A DNA stretch of 64,000 bases from Parasphingorhabdus marina DSM 22363 (GCF_900128895.1 NZ_FSQW01000001.1:682001-746000); one strand, 5' to 3'. Positions 46,252-56,016 are shown, counted from the first letter of the stretch. Notes: generated by a model not told the origin, from the letters alone. Translations and numbers: made by a program.

Positions 46252-47067
46252 TCAGCGGCGGCGCCCACTCGTGGATTTTACATAGTGGGTATTACGTACC
46301 GGCGGCGAACCGCGGCTATCCAGATGCTCGAATTCCTCCCCGAGATAAACGTCTCGAACGACATGATCTTCCAGCATGGCGTCCGGCGCACCCTCGAAAA
46401 TGATGTGCCCTTCGTGGATGACGAATACCCGGTCGAGCAGATCAACCAGCTCCAGAACGTTCTGGTCGGTAATCAGAACGCCGACATTCCGCTCTTTCAG
46501 CTTCCGGATCATGACTTTGATATCCCGTACCGAAAGCGGATCGATTCCGGCGAAAGGCTCGTCGAGCAGCATGATCGCCGGATTGGCCGCCATGGCCCGG
46601 GCAATTTCGCAGCGCCGCCGTTCCCCACCGGACAGGGACCTGCCCTGCACCCGGCGGACATAGGTAATGTGAAAATCCTCAAGCAATTCATCCAGCTTTT
46701 GCATCCGGACATCCCTGTCGGGTTCGAAAAGCTCGAGCACGGTGAGGATATTCTCTTCAACAGTCATTGTGCTGAAGATCGACGCCTCTTGCGGAAGATA
46801 ACCCAGTCCGCGACGCGCCCGGCGATCAAGTGGCATGCGCGATACATCCTCACCGCCGAGCAGCACCTTGCCCGCATTGATTTTCACCAGTCCGAGAATG
46901 GAAAAGAATGTGACCGTCTTTCCGGCCCCATCGGGTCCCAGCAAGCCCACCGTTTCCCCGCGGTCTGCGTCGAGTGAAACACCATGCAAGACCTGTCGTC
47001 GGCCGAATGCTTTTTCGATAGAGGCAACAGAGAGGATTTTGCCGGCACTGTCCCAGGCGGATGACAT
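46252..47067 (-). CDS. LptB-like ABC ATPase with a replaced switch histidine
   Basis: The start MSSAWDSAG is chosen with uncertainty; a GTG at 47100 is in frame. The 271-residue ATPase has the LptB pattern: LGPDGAGKTVTFFSILGL (Walker A), LGYLPQEASIFSTMTVEENI (Q-loop), LSGGERRRCEIARAMAANP (signature) and IMLLDEPFAGIDP (Walker B). Unlike LptB, the Walker A reads GPD instead of GPN and the switch reads LITDQNV instead of LITDHNV. LptB normally powers lipopolysaccharide export with LptF/G/C; those genes are not here, so this is probably a paralogue with altered or missing ATPase cycling. Confidence 0.82.
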   Translation of the reverse strand: MSSAWDSAGKILSVASIEKAFGRRQVLHGVSLDADRGETVGLLGPDGAGKTVTFFSILGLVKINAGKVLLGGEDVSRMPLDRRARRGLGYLPQEASIFSTMTVEENILTVLELFEPDRDVRMQKLDELLEDFHITYVRRVQGRSLSGGERRRCEIARAMAANPAIMLLDEPFAGIDPLSVRDIKVMIRKLKERNVGVLITDQNVLELVDLLDRVFVIHEGHIIFEGAPDAMLEDHVVRDVYLGEEFEHLDSRGSPPVRNTHYVKSTSGRRR

Positions 47068-47169
47068 CGTTCCCGGTTCCGAAATCACGTCTTTGCCCAC
47101 CAGCCGAACCCCGTTCGATATTTCCGGAGAAAACTTAGAGAATGCAGCCCGACTACCATATCCGGGAGA

Positions 47170-47179
47170 TTACGTAAGT
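47170..47179. promoter_or_regulatory. TACGTA motif, candidate regulator site A
   Basis: TTACGTAAGT lies in the gap between the divergent LptB-like gene and the nuclease gene, about 100 bases before each. The six central bases match the palindromic core found at sites B, C and D in the stress region. Confidence 0.5.
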
Positions 47180-47277
47180 CAGACCATCCGGAGACAGTGG
47201 CAGAACGTCGAAAAGGGCGCGAGACGCAAGGCATGTGGCTTGCCCGGCTTGCAGGAAATCAATAGGGCTCAAGGACA

Positions 47278-47991
47278 ATGCTGAAAGTCGCAAGCTATAA
47301 TATCCGCAAATGCATCGGCACTGATCGCCGGAGAAATCCGGACAGGACAATTGATGTTCTCAATGAGATGGATGCCGATATCATCGCCTTGCAGGAAGCA
47401 GACAGGCGGTTTGGTGGACGGGCCGCCGCCATCCCGCCTCTGTTGCTCGAGATGAACAGCGACTATCAGGCAGTTCCGCTCGACGTACAGACCGACTCGA
47501 TGGGATGGCATGGCAATGCCCTGCTCGTTCGCAAGTCGGCCCGGATCATCACGCATGATATCGTCCATATCCCGTGTCTGGAACCGCGCGGGGCAATCAT
47601 GGCGCGGATTGAAACCGGCGGGATGACACTGGCCATCTGGGGCATGCATCTCGACATATCCGGTCTCTGGCGCCGGCGGCAGGCCTCGGCGATCGAGAAA
47701 CTTGCGAGGGAACATGGTCAGGATGTGCCGACTGTCCTGATGGGTGATCTCAACGAGTGGCGCCGGTCCGGCGGCTGCCTGAAAGATTTTGGCCGCAGCT
47801 ATCAGTTTGCCCCGTGCGGACGGAGTTTCCACTCACGGGGGCTCATTGCCGAACTCGACCGCATCATGCACTGTCGCAGCATTCGCGTTACCCGTTCCGG
47901 AGTCCTCGACAGCCCGTCAGCGCGCAAGGCGTCAGACCATTTGCCGATCTGGGCCGAGCTCGAAATCGACTCTGCCGTGGTGGAGCGATAA
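47278..47991 (+). CDS. Endonuclease/exonuclease/phosphatase family protein
   Basis: AAGGACA precedes the ATG. The 237-residue protein opens with LKVASYNIRKCIGTD and DIIALQEADRRFGG (metal Glu), then GMHLDISGLWRRRQ, VLMGDLNEWRR and ASDHLPIWAELE (His), the EEP phosphoesterase motifs shared by DNase I, exonuclease III and sphingomyelinase relatives. The substrate could be nucleic acid or a phospholipid head group. It has a motif-A promoter region upstream and a GNAT gene 80 bases downstream. Confidence 0.85.
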   Translation: MLKVASYNIRKCIGTDRRRNPDRTIDVLNEMDADIIALQEADRRFGGRAAAIPPLLLEMNSDYQAVPLDVQTDSMGWHGNALLVRKSARIITHDIVHIPCLEPRGAIMARIETGGMTLAIWGMHLDISGLWRRRQASAIEKLAREHGQDVPTVLMGDLNEWRRSGGCLKDFGRSYQFAPCGRSFHSRGLIAELDRIMHCRSIRVTRSGVLDSPSARKASDHLPIWAELEIDSAVVER

Positions 47992-48071
47992 GGACCATTA
48001 CGGATTGCGCCACTGACACCGCAGTTCCATCTCTTCTGCCTCTGAAATCGAGTCAGAAGGATCCCCCGGAA

Positions 48072-48674
48072 ATGAGCGACACCAGACAGAAACCGCCCGG
48101 CGAGAAACTCGCCGAACCGCTGCATGAAGAAGCGCATGACCTGATCGTCAGCACCGGTGTTCCGCTCAAGGCGCGATCGGGATTTGAATTTCACGTCCGT
48201 CCCGTCAAACCCTCTGATCGCCAGGCACTGCGGGAATTTTTCACGCATGTTTCGCGCGATGACCTGCGCTTCCGCTTCCTGTCCCCGATACCGGAAGTCG
48301 GCGACTCCATGCTCGACCTGCTGGTCAGTGTCGACCACGATCACAAGGAGGATTACGTCGCCCTCGATATTGACGACAAGACGATCATCGCCAGCGCGAT
48401 GACCGGGGCGAACGAAGACAGGTCGGAAGCGGAAGTCGCGATTGTCGTGCGCAAGGACTACAAGCATCGCGGCATGAGCTGGACCTTCCTGGAATATGTT
48501 ATCGACGAAGCCCGGCGGAGCGGAATCCGGATGCTCAAGTCGGTTGAAGATCGCGAAAATCATGATGCCATTGAACTGGAAAAGGAAATGGGTTTTTCGG
48601 CCAGAAGCTGTCCGGGTGATACCACGTTGATTCAACTGGAATTCGATCTGACGAAAGTCAGTCCCGCAGCCTGA
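48072..48674 (+). CDS. GNAT family N-acetyltransferase
   Basis: The ATG MSDTRQKPPGEKL is chosen, with CCCCCGGAA upstream. The 200-residue protein has the GNAT core: FEFHVRPVKPSDRQALREFF, AEVAIVVRKDYKHRGMSWTFLEYVIDEA (acetyl-CoA loop, here RKDYKHRGM) and IELEKEMGFSAR. The N-terminal 35 residues are polar and probably flexible. The substrate is unknown. Its 3' end overlaps the convergent HlyD gene by 17 bases. Confidence 0.85.
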   Translation: MSDTRQKPPGEKLAEPLHEEAHDLIVSTGVPLKARSGFEFHVRPVKPSDRQALREFFTHVSRDDLRFRFLSPIPEVGDSMLDLLVSVDHDHKEDYVALDIDDKTIIASAMTGANEDRSEAEVAIVVRKDYKHRGMSWTFLEYVIDEARRSGIRMLKSVEDRENHDAIELEKEMGFSARSCPGDTTLIQLEFDLTKVSPAA

Positions 48675-49869
48675 CCGACCGGCCGTCGTCAATTTTCTCG
48701 CTGGGATGAAGGATAACATCTGTTCCAGCGTCCAGCCCGTCCAGGATCTGTGCGTGCTCGTTGTTCATCCTGCCCACCTTGACCGCGAGCAGTTGTGCCT
48801 TGCCATTGCGATTGGCGAATACCGACCATTGTCCCTTGTCGCGAAACAGGGCGCTGATCGGAACCTGCAGAACATCGTCACCGGACCAATCCACAATCTG
48901 CACGATCACGCGATAGCCATGACCCAGCCGCTGGCGCGCCTTTTGCGGGTCGACAAAATCGATGATGACATTCACCCGCTGCTCCTCAACACCCAGCGCC
49001 GATATCTTGGTGAAACCGAACGGTTCGACAAGCCGGACTTTTCCCTTCAGCGGCTTGTCTCCGCCCCAATTGTCGATGAGGACTTCGCTGCCTGACCTGA
49101 CCCGGACGGCATCACTGGACAGCAGGTCAGTGACGATTTCGATATCTGCGGGATTGCCGAGTTCAATAATGGGGGTACCGACAGTGATCGTCGCTTCGCT
49201 CTCCTGAACCACCCGCAGTACGGCTCCGTTTTCCGGTGAGCGGACGTCCAGCGCCCCGCCGCCGGTGTTGGACCCGGAAGGGGTTATGAGTCTTGCTCTC
49301 GCTGCCGCCAGTTCGGATTGTGCGGTGGCAAGCGCAGCATTGGCCTCCGCCTGCCTCGCGATGCTGTTGTCCCTTGCCGCTCGGGCCGCATCGTGCGCAG
49401 TCCGGGTGGCAAATCCCCGTTCATACAGCGCGTCGATCCGTTCAAAATCGGCAGCCGCCAGTTTCCGGTCCGCCCGGGCCTGACTGATCCGGGCCGAAGC
49501 CGACCGGATGCCGCCCTGCGCAGCACCGATTTGGGCGCGCACTTCGCTCTCGCTGCGCGGGTCCAGAAAATCGGGGCGGGCGGGCTTGATGCGCGCGACG
49601 ATCGTTTGCCCCGCGATGACCGGGTCTCCGGCTTCCAGCCGGACCCGCTGCAATTCTCCGCTGATTGGGGCAGCGACCACATACATGTCCCGCACCCGGG
49701 TCTCCCCTTCATCATCAACCGTCACCAGCAGCGGGGCCCGGACCGCCTCGGCCGTATCGACATCGATCGCCGGAGCACGAACAGCGAAAAAGACCGCAAT
49801 CAGGAGTACAATGGCGATCAGGGCGATCATCACCCTGGGTCCCGGTCGGGAAAAATGTTTGCCAATCAT
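48658..49869 (-). CDS. HlyD-type periplasmic adaptor of an ABC exporter
   Basis: The 403-residue protein has an N-terminal membrane anchor (VMIALIAIVLLIAVFFAV), a lipoyl-like beta-barrel (LLVTVDDEGETRVRDMYVVAAPISGELQRV), a coiled-coil hairpin (residues about 90-170) and a C-terminal barrel (EVLIDNWGGDKPLKGKVRLVEPFG). It links an inner-membrane exporter to an outer-membrane channel. It follows the FtsX-type permease by four bases, so it is the last gene of a four-gene operon. No outer-membrane factor gene is next to it. Confidence 0.88.
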   Translation of the reverse strand: MIGKHFSRPGPRVMIALIAIVLLIAVFFAVRAPAIDVDTAEAVRAPLLVTVDDEGETRVRDMYVVAAPISGELQRVRLEAGDPVIAGQTIVARIKPARPDFLDPRSESEVRAQIGAAQGGIRSASARISQARADRKLAAADFERIDALYERGFATRTAHDAARAARDNSIARQAEANAALATAQSELAAARARLITPSGSNTGGGALDVRSPENGAVLRVVQESEATITVGTPIIELGNPADIEIVTDLLSSDAVRVRSGSEVLIDNWGGDKPLKGKVRLVEPFGFTKISALGVEEQRVNVIIDFVDPQKARQRLGHGYRVIVQIVDWSGDDVLQVPISALFRDKGQWSVFANRNGKAQLLAVKVGRMNNEHAQILDGLDAGTDVILHPSEKIDDGRSVRLRD

Positions 49870-49873
49870 CGGC

Positions 49874-52258
49874 TCACTCCCTTGTCTTGAGCACAGTGAC
49901 CAGATCCAGCCTGTCCAGCCGGCTGCGGACGAACAGTGCGGAAATGGCAGCGGTTACGAGGACGACCAGAACGGCTACAGCCACGGTTTCGGCGGACAGC
50001 GCAAAGGGGAGAATGAACAGGTCCCCGCTCATCGAGGCCGTCAGATATCTGGACAGATAATATCCGAAAACGATACCCAGCGGCAGTCCCGCGATCACGA
50101 TCAGGGCCAGTTCGCCGAGCAGGATATAGGACACTTCCGGACGCCGGTAACCAAGCACGCGGAGAGACACCAGATCGCGGGCGCGTTCGGCCAGGCTGAT
50201 ACGCGCATTGTTGTACACCACACCGAAGACGATCAGCGCGGCAAAACCGGTGTTGAACAGACTGACAACCCCCATTGTCTCGCCGATGGTTTCCTCGATT
50301 CCGGTCAGGGCAGCGGCGCGACGCGAAAACCCTGCGATGATCGGCATGTCCTTGAGTTGCCGGTAGATGGTTTCCGCATGGTTCGGATCGATGCTGAGAT
50401 AGGCGCCCGAAGCCAGAGGCGTTTCACGCATGATCGGCCCGAGCTGGTCAAATTTCACAATAGCCGGATTGGCAACCGGACTTTTCAGGATATCGGCAAC
50501 CGGCATCGTCAAATGCGGCCTGCGTCCGTCGGTGATTTCGACCTGGACCTTGTCGCCAATCTCCACCCCAAGCTGGCCGGACAATATGCTCGACAGCATC
50601 AGGCCGCGAACCGGTGGCTGGGTCAGGCCATCGTCCATGTCGATCAGCCGGTTGAGATCCCCGGCCGGCTCGATTCCCGTCAGGCTTTCCGTCCGCGACC
50701 GGTGGCCGGCACGAAAAGTCGCGGATACCGATCGCACGGGTTCGACACGCATCACGCCAGGCAGTCGGGCAAGCTCAAACAGGACGCGCTCGTCTCGCGG
50801 TTCGGCAAAGGTCACGTTGACATCCGCCCGATTGGCCTGGTTGAACAGCATGTCCGTCATCAGGTCCACATTGTCCATTGAACCGGCCGATGTGACGTAG
50901 AGACCCAATGCCGCGGCGACACCAAATGCCCCCAGCAGCGTACGGACCGGACGCCGGACCAGACCGCGCAAAATGATGCGGGTCGGTTCGTCCAGTCTTT
51001 TGATCTTCCCGATCAGCCGGGCAAATCCACCGGAATAATTTGGCGGAACCGGTGGACGCATGGCTTCGGCCGCTGTCAGCTTGCCAATCTTCCGGACGGT
51101 TTGTGCCGCACCGATCAGTACGACCAGTATCGCGACGAGGCAGGAGACAAAATACACGTCAAATCCCGCACGATAGTTCAGGAAGGGAAACACGTAATAT
51201 TTCTGGAACATGCCGGCCAGCCCGCGCCCCATCCAGTTGCCGAGCATCATTCCCATCACCAGTCCGGGCAGCGAAAGGACCAGCGCCAGCTTTGCATAAT
51301 GGGCCATGATCGTTCTGCTGCGATAGCCAAAAGCTGTCAAAAGCCCGATAATCTCTCGCTCGGATTCAACCAGGCGCGACAGCACCATGTTAATCAGAAA
51401 AGCAGCAACACCCAGGAAAATCGGTGGCAGGATCGCAGTCATGCTATTCAGCTGGACCATCTCATTTGCCAGAAACCGGTCGGAAATCTGGTCTCTCCGC
51501 GGGATCGCGCCACGCCCGCCATAACGTTCGAGCAGGACATCGACCCGGTCGATTACATCCTGCTCGGCAGCCCCCCGTTCAAGGCGGATCAGCGCTTCGT
51601 TATAGGCGTTGGTCGAGTTGAGTGCGGCGGCCAGATGTTCCTCGCCCATCCACAATATGCCGAACCGTCTGTTGTCCGGGAAAATCTGCCCCGGCCCGAT
51701 GGCGTAGACATATTCGGGAGACAATACCGTCCCCACCACACGCAAATTTTGCTTCTTGCCATAGACCAGCGCTTCAATCATATCGCCCGGAGCGATACGG
51801 GCGGCATCAGCAAATTTTTCACTGGCCAGCACTTCGTCAGGCTGGCGGGGATCGGGCATCCGTCCGCTGCGCAGCACCAGTGCATTGACGCGCGGCATTC
51901 CGGTGGCAGGGAGTGAATGGATAATCGCGGTGACCGGTTCGGCCATGCCCGGAACATCGAGCGTGGCAGCCGTTGTCAGCCGGCCTTCTACAATGCTGAC
52001 GCCATCGATTGCCCGAACATCGCCGATCAGGCTTTCGGGAAACCGTTTCGCAGAAGCGAAGATATCGGCGAACCGGTAACGGTCATAATAAGCATCGCGA
52101 GTGGCCTCGAGCGAGCGCATCATGCCGAAGGACATCACCACCATTCCGATTCCCGCAGCGATCACAAGGGCGATGGCCAGGGCCTGTGATCGCAGGCGCC
52201 AGATATCCCGCAACAATTTGCGATCGAGCGCCCCCATCCATTGCGGCAGGCTCACCAC
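49874..52258 (-). CDS. ABC transporter permease with two FtsX domains (MacB-like type VII)
   Basis: The 794-residue protein has one membrane helix near residue 30 and two FtsX-type permease domains, each with three C-terminal helices (residues about 280-395 and 690-790), separated by large periplasmic loops. It contains no ATPase domain. With the downstream HlyD-like adaptor and the upstream ATPase it should work as a mechanotransmission or efflux complex for lipoproteins, peptides or drugs. Coupling to the ATPase gene is shown by a 7-base overlap. Confidence 0.88.
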   Translation of the reverse strand: MVSLPQWMGALDRKLLRDIWRLRSQALAIALVIAAGIGMVVMSFGMMRSLEATRDAYYDRYRFADIFASAKRFPESLIGDVRAIDGVSIVEGRLTTAATLDVPGMAEPVTAIIHSLPATGMPRVNALVLRSGRMPDPRQPDEVLASEKFADAARIAPGDMIEALVYGKKQNLRVVGTVLSPEYVYAIGPGQIFPDNRRFGILWMGEEHLAAALNSTNAYNEALIRLERGAAEQDVIDRVDVLLERYGGRGAIPRRDQISDRFLANEMVQLNSMTAILPPIFLGVAAFLINMVLSRLVESEREIIGLLTAFGYRSRTIMAHYAKLALVLSLPGLVMGMMLGNWMGRGLAGMFQKYYVFPFLNYRAGFDVYFVSCLVAILVVLIGAAQTVRKIGKLTAAEAMRPPVPPNYSGGFARLIGKIKRLDEPTRIILRGLVRRPVRTLLGAFGVAAALGLYVTSAGSMDNVDLMTDMLFNQANRADVNVTFAEPRDERVLFELARLPGVMRVEPVRSVSATFRAGHRSRTESLTGIEPAGDLNRLIDMDDGLTQPPVRGLMLSSILSGQLGVEIGDKVQVEITDGRRPHLTMPVADILKSPVANPAIVKFDQLGPIMRETPLASGAYLSIDPNHAETIYRQLKDMPIIAGFSRRAAALTGIEETIGETMGVVSLFNTGFAALIVFGVVYNNARISLAERARDLVSLRVLGYRRPEVSYILLGELALIVIAGLPLGIVFGYYLSRYLTASMSGDLFILPFALSAETVAVAVLVVLVTAAISALFVRSRLDRLDLVTVLKTRE

Positions 52259-52989
52259 TGCAGTTCCGATGGTGATTTCCGGTCGGCATTGTCGCGGTCT
52301 TCCACCAGTGCACCATCGGCAAAGCGCAACAGCCGGTCGGCCATTTCGGCGATGACCACATTATGGGTGATCAACAAGGTGGTGGTGCCGAGTTCCCGGT
52401 TCACCTGGTCCAGCGCATCGAGCACGATCACACCGGTCTGGCTGTCCAGGGCGCCGGTTGGCTCGTCGCAGAACATCACCTTGGGCCGCTTGGCAATCGC
52501 CCGGGCTATCGCGACCCGCTGCTGTTCCCCGCCCGAGAGCTGGGACGGAAAATGATCAATCCGGTTTTCCAGCCCGACCAGCGACAGTGCATCCTCCGGT
52601 GTCATGGGGTCTTCGGCGATCTCGGTTATCAGTGCGACATTTTCCCGGGCAGTGAGCGAGGCGACAAGATTGTAGAACTGGAACACAAAACTCACCGAAT
52701 TGCGGCGATACTCGGTCAGCTCGGCTGGTCCGAGGGCGGTTAGCTCCTGCCCTTCGAACCAGACCTGCCCGTCGGTCGCATCATCCAGGCCGCCGACAAT
52801 ATTGAGAAAGGTCGACTTTCCCGAACCGCTGGCGCCCAGCAGCACCACCATCGCGGACCGGGGAAGGTCGAGATCAATGCCGCGCAGGGCGTGAACTGCG
52901 GTCGGCCCTTCCCCATAGACCTTGGTCAGTCCGCGAATGGAATACAGATCCTCCGGCGGATCGGCGCGAACAGAGGCGGCCCGGCGCAT
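52252..52989 (-). CDS. ABC transporter ATP-binding protein (LolD/MacB type)
   Basis: The 245-residue ATPase has [14 protein letters not shown] (Walker A), [23 protein letters not shown] (Q-loop), [19 protein letters not shown] (signature), [13 protein letters not shown] (Walker B) and LLITHNV (switch His). It overlaps the permease gene by seven bases and shares one base with the host-attachment gene stop, so the four genes from 53432 to 48658 are one unit. It energises the FtsX-type permease. Confidence 0.93.
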   Translation of the reverse strand: MRRAASVRADPPEDLYSIRGLTKVYGEGPTAVHALRGIDLDLPRSAMVVLLGASGSGKSTFLNIVGGLDDATDGQVWFEGQELTALGPAELTEYRRNSVSFVFQFYNLVASLTARENVALITEIAEDPMTPEDALSLVGLENRIDHFPSQLSGGEQQRVAIARAIAKRPKVMFCDEPTGALDSQTGVIVLDALDQVNRELGTTTLLITHNVVIAEMADRLLRFADGALVEDRDNADRKSPSELQW

Positions 52990-53432
52990 CAGCTCTGGTG
53001 CTGTTTCAGCAATCGCGCCAGCGGTTCAGCATCGCCTGAACCAAAGGTTTTCGGGATCTCGGCCAACAGCTGCGACAGGGTGTCCGGTGGCAGGTTTTTC
53101 CGCACCATTCCCAGCATGCGGGGTGCGGAGACCAGAATGACACCGTCATCCTGCTCTCCGAGCATGGCCTTGATCCGGTCCGCGGCTTGCACGGCGAACC
53201 TGTCCTCTTCCTTCTGATGCAAATCGGTCTGTTCATGGGCGCCGCGTCGCGGGCTCCTGCTCTTGAAACTTCGCCCGGGCTTGTCATCCCCCAGTTCGGA
53301 TGTCCGCGGAACCGGGTTTCGTTCTTCCTCGATCAACTCAAGTACAGGATCAAATGCTTCCCCGACATTGCGAAAAACCGAGAGCTTCCCACCGTCCACG
53401 GCGATGATTTTCGTGCCTTTTCGCACCAGCAT
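52989..53432 (-). CDS. Host attachment family protein
   Basis: The second [13 protein letters not shown] is chosen, since GGAG sits six bases upstream of it; the first ATG would place that GGAG inside the gene. The 147-residue protein has the family order: an N-terminal strand [15 protein letters not shown], a charged middle ([22 protein letters not shown]) and [19 protein letters not shown]. Members were named for Agrobacterium attachment, but the fold is RNase H/eRF1-like and the real role is unclear. It opens the operon for the ABC system. Confidence 0.85.
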   Translation of the reverse strand: MLVRKGTKIIAVDGGKLSVFRNVGEAFDPVLELIEEERNPVPRTSELGDDKPGRSFKSRSPRRGAHEQTDLHQKEEDRFAVQAADRIKAMLGEQDDGVILVSAPRMLGMVRKNLPPDTLSQLLAEIPKTFGSGDAEPLARLLKQHQS

Positions 53433-53452
53433 GTGTGTCTCCATCCAGCATG

Positions 53453-53497
53453 AACAGGCCCGGCCTGTTGGCTTGCCCTGGCCACGTGTCGAACACG
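53453..53497. promoter_or_regulatory. Palindromes in the leader of the attachment/ABC operon
   Basis: AACAGGC-CCG-GCCTGTT (53453-53469) and CGTGT-CGA-ACACG (53485-53497) are two perfect inverted repeats upstream of the operon start. They may be operators, or leader hairpins close to the ribosome binding site. Nothing else recognisable lies in this 149-base gap. Confidence 0.4.
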
Positions 53498-53581
53498 CGG
53501 ATTCTGGAGCAAGCAGTGATGGTTGAAGCTAGATTATTGCCGCTGCGTTCAGCGATAGGTATTTATACGGATATCCCGATA

Positions 53582-54586
53582 TCAGGGCACCAGAACGGCC
53601 GCTCCGTTCAATCGGCCCTCGCGCACCGCCAGCAACGCGTCATTTGCTTGCGAGAGAGGGAATGTCGTAGTCGCAGGAACAATTCCTGATCTGTCGGCGG
53701 CAGCGAGAAATGTCGTTCCATCTTCCCGTGTCAGATTGGCAACCGACATGAGCGTTCGCTCGCCCCACAGGTCTTCGTAGGGAAAAGCAGGGATATCGCT
53801 CATGTGTATGCCGGCGCAAATGACCAGACCGCCTTTTCGCACGGCCTTCAGCGCCGCGGGTACGAGACCCCCTACTGGTGCAAAGATAATCGCGGCATCC
53901 AGGATCTCGGGCGGCTTGCAATCGGAACCTCCGGTCCAGACACAGCCCAGTGTTCTGGCAAAGGACTGCCCATTCTCATCCCCGGCTTTTGTGAAGGCAT
54001 AAACTTTCCGGTCTTGCCAGACAGAAATTTGCGCCAGGAGATGCGCCGCCGCCCCAAAGCCGTAAAAACCGATCTTCCTGCTGTCGCCAGCCATGCGCAA
54101 GGCCCGCCAGCCGATCAGTCCGGCGCACAACAGCGGTGCAGCCTCAACATCGGAAAAACGCGCCGGTAAAGGAAAACAAAATTGTGCGTCGGCGATGACA
54201 TGGCTGGCATATCCGCCATCGCGCGTACAGCCGGTAAAGACCGGTTCGTCACAAAGATTTTCCGCACCCAGCTGACAATAGGAGCAATGCCCGCAGGTGT
54301 GGCCCAACCAGGGGACGCCAATCCTGTCGCCAACAGCGATACCTTGCACCTCATCGCCGCAGGCCAGGACCCGGCCGACAATTTCGTGGCCGGGCACAAC
54401 CGGATATCTTGCCACAGGAATCTCGCCGTCGAGGATATGCAAATCGGTCCGGCACACGCCGCAGGCCAGGACTTCCAGCAGAATTTCCCGGGGACCGTGA
54501 TTTGCTATTGGACGCTCTGTCGCTCGCAGCGGTTTTCCCGGACCATCGATAACCATCGCGTGATATTTTCGCGGTAACTCCGTCAT
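53582..54586 (-). CDS. Zinc-dependent alcohol dehydrogenase
   Basis: MTELPRKYHAM is the start, with GAGG five bases upstream; earlier ATGs run into the divergent lipoprotein gene. The 334-residue MDR protein has catalytic zinc residues in LACGVCRTDLH and VPGHEIVG, structural zinc CGHCSYCQLGAENLC and a nucleotide site FYGFGAAAHLLAQI. Its nearest characterised type is an NAD-dependent alcohol or aldehyde reductase. It reads away from the lipoprotein gene, with motif B between them, so it may share its control. Confidence 0.92.
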   Translation of the reverse strand: MTELPRKYHAMVIDGPGKPLRATERPIANHGPREILLEVLACGVCRTDLHILDGEIPVARYPVVPGHEIVGRVLACGDEVQGIAVGDRIGVPWLGHTCGHCSYCQLGAENLCDEPVFTGCTRDGGYASHVIADAQFCFPLPARFSDVEAAPLLCAGLIGWRALRMAGDSRKIGFYGFGAAAHLLAQISVWQDRKVYAFTKAGDENGQSFARTLGCVWTGGSDCKPPEILDAAIIFAPVGGLVPAALKAVRKGGLVICAGIHMSDIPAFPYEDLWGERTLMSVANLTREDGTTFLAAADRSGIVPATTTFPLSQANDALLAVREGRLNGAAVLVP

Positions 54587-54652
54587 TTCTGCCTCGACCA
54601 TTATATGGGACCGGAACCCTGAAGCACATCCGGCGAAGAACCAATCCGAACA

Positions 54653-54660
54653 ATTACGTA
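54653..54660. promoter_or_regulatory. TACGTA motif, candidate regulator site B
   Basis: ATTACGTA, followed by GAGACAGC, lies in the gap between the divergent alcohol dehydrogenase and lipoprotein genes, about 70 bases before each start. It could control both, and the lipoprotein transcript includes the phosphoribosyltransferase gene. Confidence 0.5.
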
Positions 54661-54725
54661 GAGACAGCAGCGTCCGGACAATGAACATTGCGAGGTTGAT
54701 CTGTTCGACAATTCGGAGACACGAC

Positions 54726-55319
54726 ATGGCATGGAAAACGCCATCAAAGGACATGCCGTCAGGCATCGCAGCATTGATGCTGACCCTGCTGTTATTCGGC
54801 TGTGCCACCGCGACACCTTATCAACCGGAGATTGCCGGCCAGCGTGTTTCCGGCGGCTATTCGGATACCAGGATCGCGGACGATAGCTATCGCGTCCATT
54901 TTTCGGGAAATTTTCTGACCTCGCGTGAGACGGTCGAGGGCTATTTGCTGTACCGGGCGGCAGAACTGACCTTGCAAAATGACAAGGACTGGTTCCGGAT
55001 GGTCGATCATACCACCGAACGAGATCGTCGCACCTATGTGGACCGGCGGCCACGGTATCGGCCCTGGTATGGCTATGGCTACTGGCGGCCACACTGGCGC
55101 TACTATCGCGGTGGTCGCTGGACCATCTGGCATCCCTATGGAGGCGATCCGTTCTGGTACGACGATATCGATGTCCGGACAGTCGAACGGTTCGAAGCCG
55201 ACGCTGTCATCGTCATGCACGATTATCCGATCGACGATGACGCCGAACGGAGCTTTGATGCCCGCCAGGTCATTGCTGACCTTGAACCGCGAATAAAACG
55301 GCCGGAAGAAAGTTCCTGA
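54726..55319 (+). CDS. CC0125/CC1285-type lipoprotein
   Basis: GGAG seven bases before the second ATG MAWKTPSKDM fixes the start. A signal peptide with lipobox LLFGC (residues about 18-28) is followed by TPYQPEIAGQRVSGGYSDTRIADDSYRVHFSGN, a pattern shared by small lipoproteins of alphaproteobacteria. The C-terminal third is rich in W, Y and R (PWYGYGYWRPHWRYYRGGRW). It is predicted to be an outer-membrane lipoprotein. It ends one base before the phosphoribosyltransferase gene, so the two are co-transcribed. Confidence 0.85.
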   Translation: MAWKTPSKDMPSGIAALMLTLLLFGCATATPYQPEIAGQRVSGGYSDTRIADDSYRVHFSGNFLTSRETVEGYLLYRAAELTLQNDKDWFRMVDHTTERDRRTYVDRRPRYRPWYGYGYWRPHWRYYRGGRWTIWHPYGGDPFWYDDIDVRTVERFEADAVIVMHDYPIDDDAERSFDARQVIADLEPRIKRPEESS

Positions 55320-55320
55320 C

Positions 55321-55992
55321 GTGAAGGGACCTGCTCCCTTTTCCAGCCGACGCGATGCCGGAAGAAAGCTGGCTGCGCGATTTGTCGGTAAAAACTCCGG
55401 CGAACCCGTCATTCTTGCCCTGCCGCGCGGGGGTGTTCCGGTGGCCTATGAAGTGGCGAAGGCCCTCCATGCCCCTCTCGATCTGCTGATGGTCCGGAAA
55501 ATCGGAGCAGAAGGATGGCAGGAATATGGGCTTGGCGCGGTGATCGACGGGGACGGCCCGCATCTGGTTCTCAACGAGGGCATTGTCCGCGAACTCGCGC
55601 CAAACCCCAATTATATCCGGGCCGAAATGCGCCGACAGCTGAAGGAAATCAAACGCCGGCGTCTCATTTATCTGGGTGAGCGAAAGCCACTTGGACTGAC
55701 GGACAGAAACATCATCGTGGTCGATGACGGGATTGCGACGGGTGGAACGATGCGGGCGGCACTGGAGTGCGTGCGCAAGCAAGGCCCCCGCCATATCACC
55801 ATGGCTGTCCCGGTGGCGCCGCCGTCAACGCTCAACGAACTGGCGGTATTGTGTGATGACATGATCTGCCTGGTGTCCCCCGCAAATTTCGGTGCTGTGG
55901 GGAATTTCTACCGCGATTTCAGACAGACCGCGGACAGTGAAATCATCCGGTTGATGGCCGAGCTTGAACAGGAAACAGCATCAGAAACCTGA
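55321..55992 (+). CDS. Phosphoribosyltransferase family protein
   Basis: A GTG start right after the lipoprotein stop is supported by context (the in-frame sequence MKGPAPFSSRRDAGRKLAARF). The 223-residue protein has VILALPRGGVPVAYEVAKAL and the PRPP loop NIIVVDDGIATGGTM. This is the stress-associated branch that includes Rv0571c of the Mycobacterium tuberculosis DosR regulon; the base acceptor is unknown. Its place between a lipoprotein and a DUF883 gene agrees with a stress role. Confidence 0.88.
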   Translation: MKGPAPFSSRRDAGRKLAARFVGKNSGEPVILALPRGGVPVAYEVAKALHAPLDLLMVRKIGAEGWQEYGLGAVIDGDGPHLVLNEGIVRELAPNPNYIRAEMRRQLKEIKRRRLIYLGERKPLGLTDRNIIVVDDGIATGGTMRAALECVRKQGPRHITMAVPVAPPSTLNELAVLCDDMICLVSPANFGAVGNFYRDFRQTADSEIIRLMAELEQETASET

Positions 55993-56008
55993 TCCGGCCT
56001 CGTGGGAT

Positions 56009-56016
56009 TTACGTAA
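56009..56016. promoter_or_regulatory. TTACGTAA motif, candidate regulator site C
   Basis: TTACGTAA is a perfect 8-bp palindrome in the 80-base gap between the phosphoribosyltransferase gene and the DUF883 gene, 57 bases before the latter's ATG. It is the most symmetrical member of the TACGTA set. Confidence 0.5.

Noticed and set aside
49508-50881. Long plus-strand open frame of 457 codons
   Set aside because: It is antisense to the HlyD-like and FtsX-type genes and shows no protein family features.
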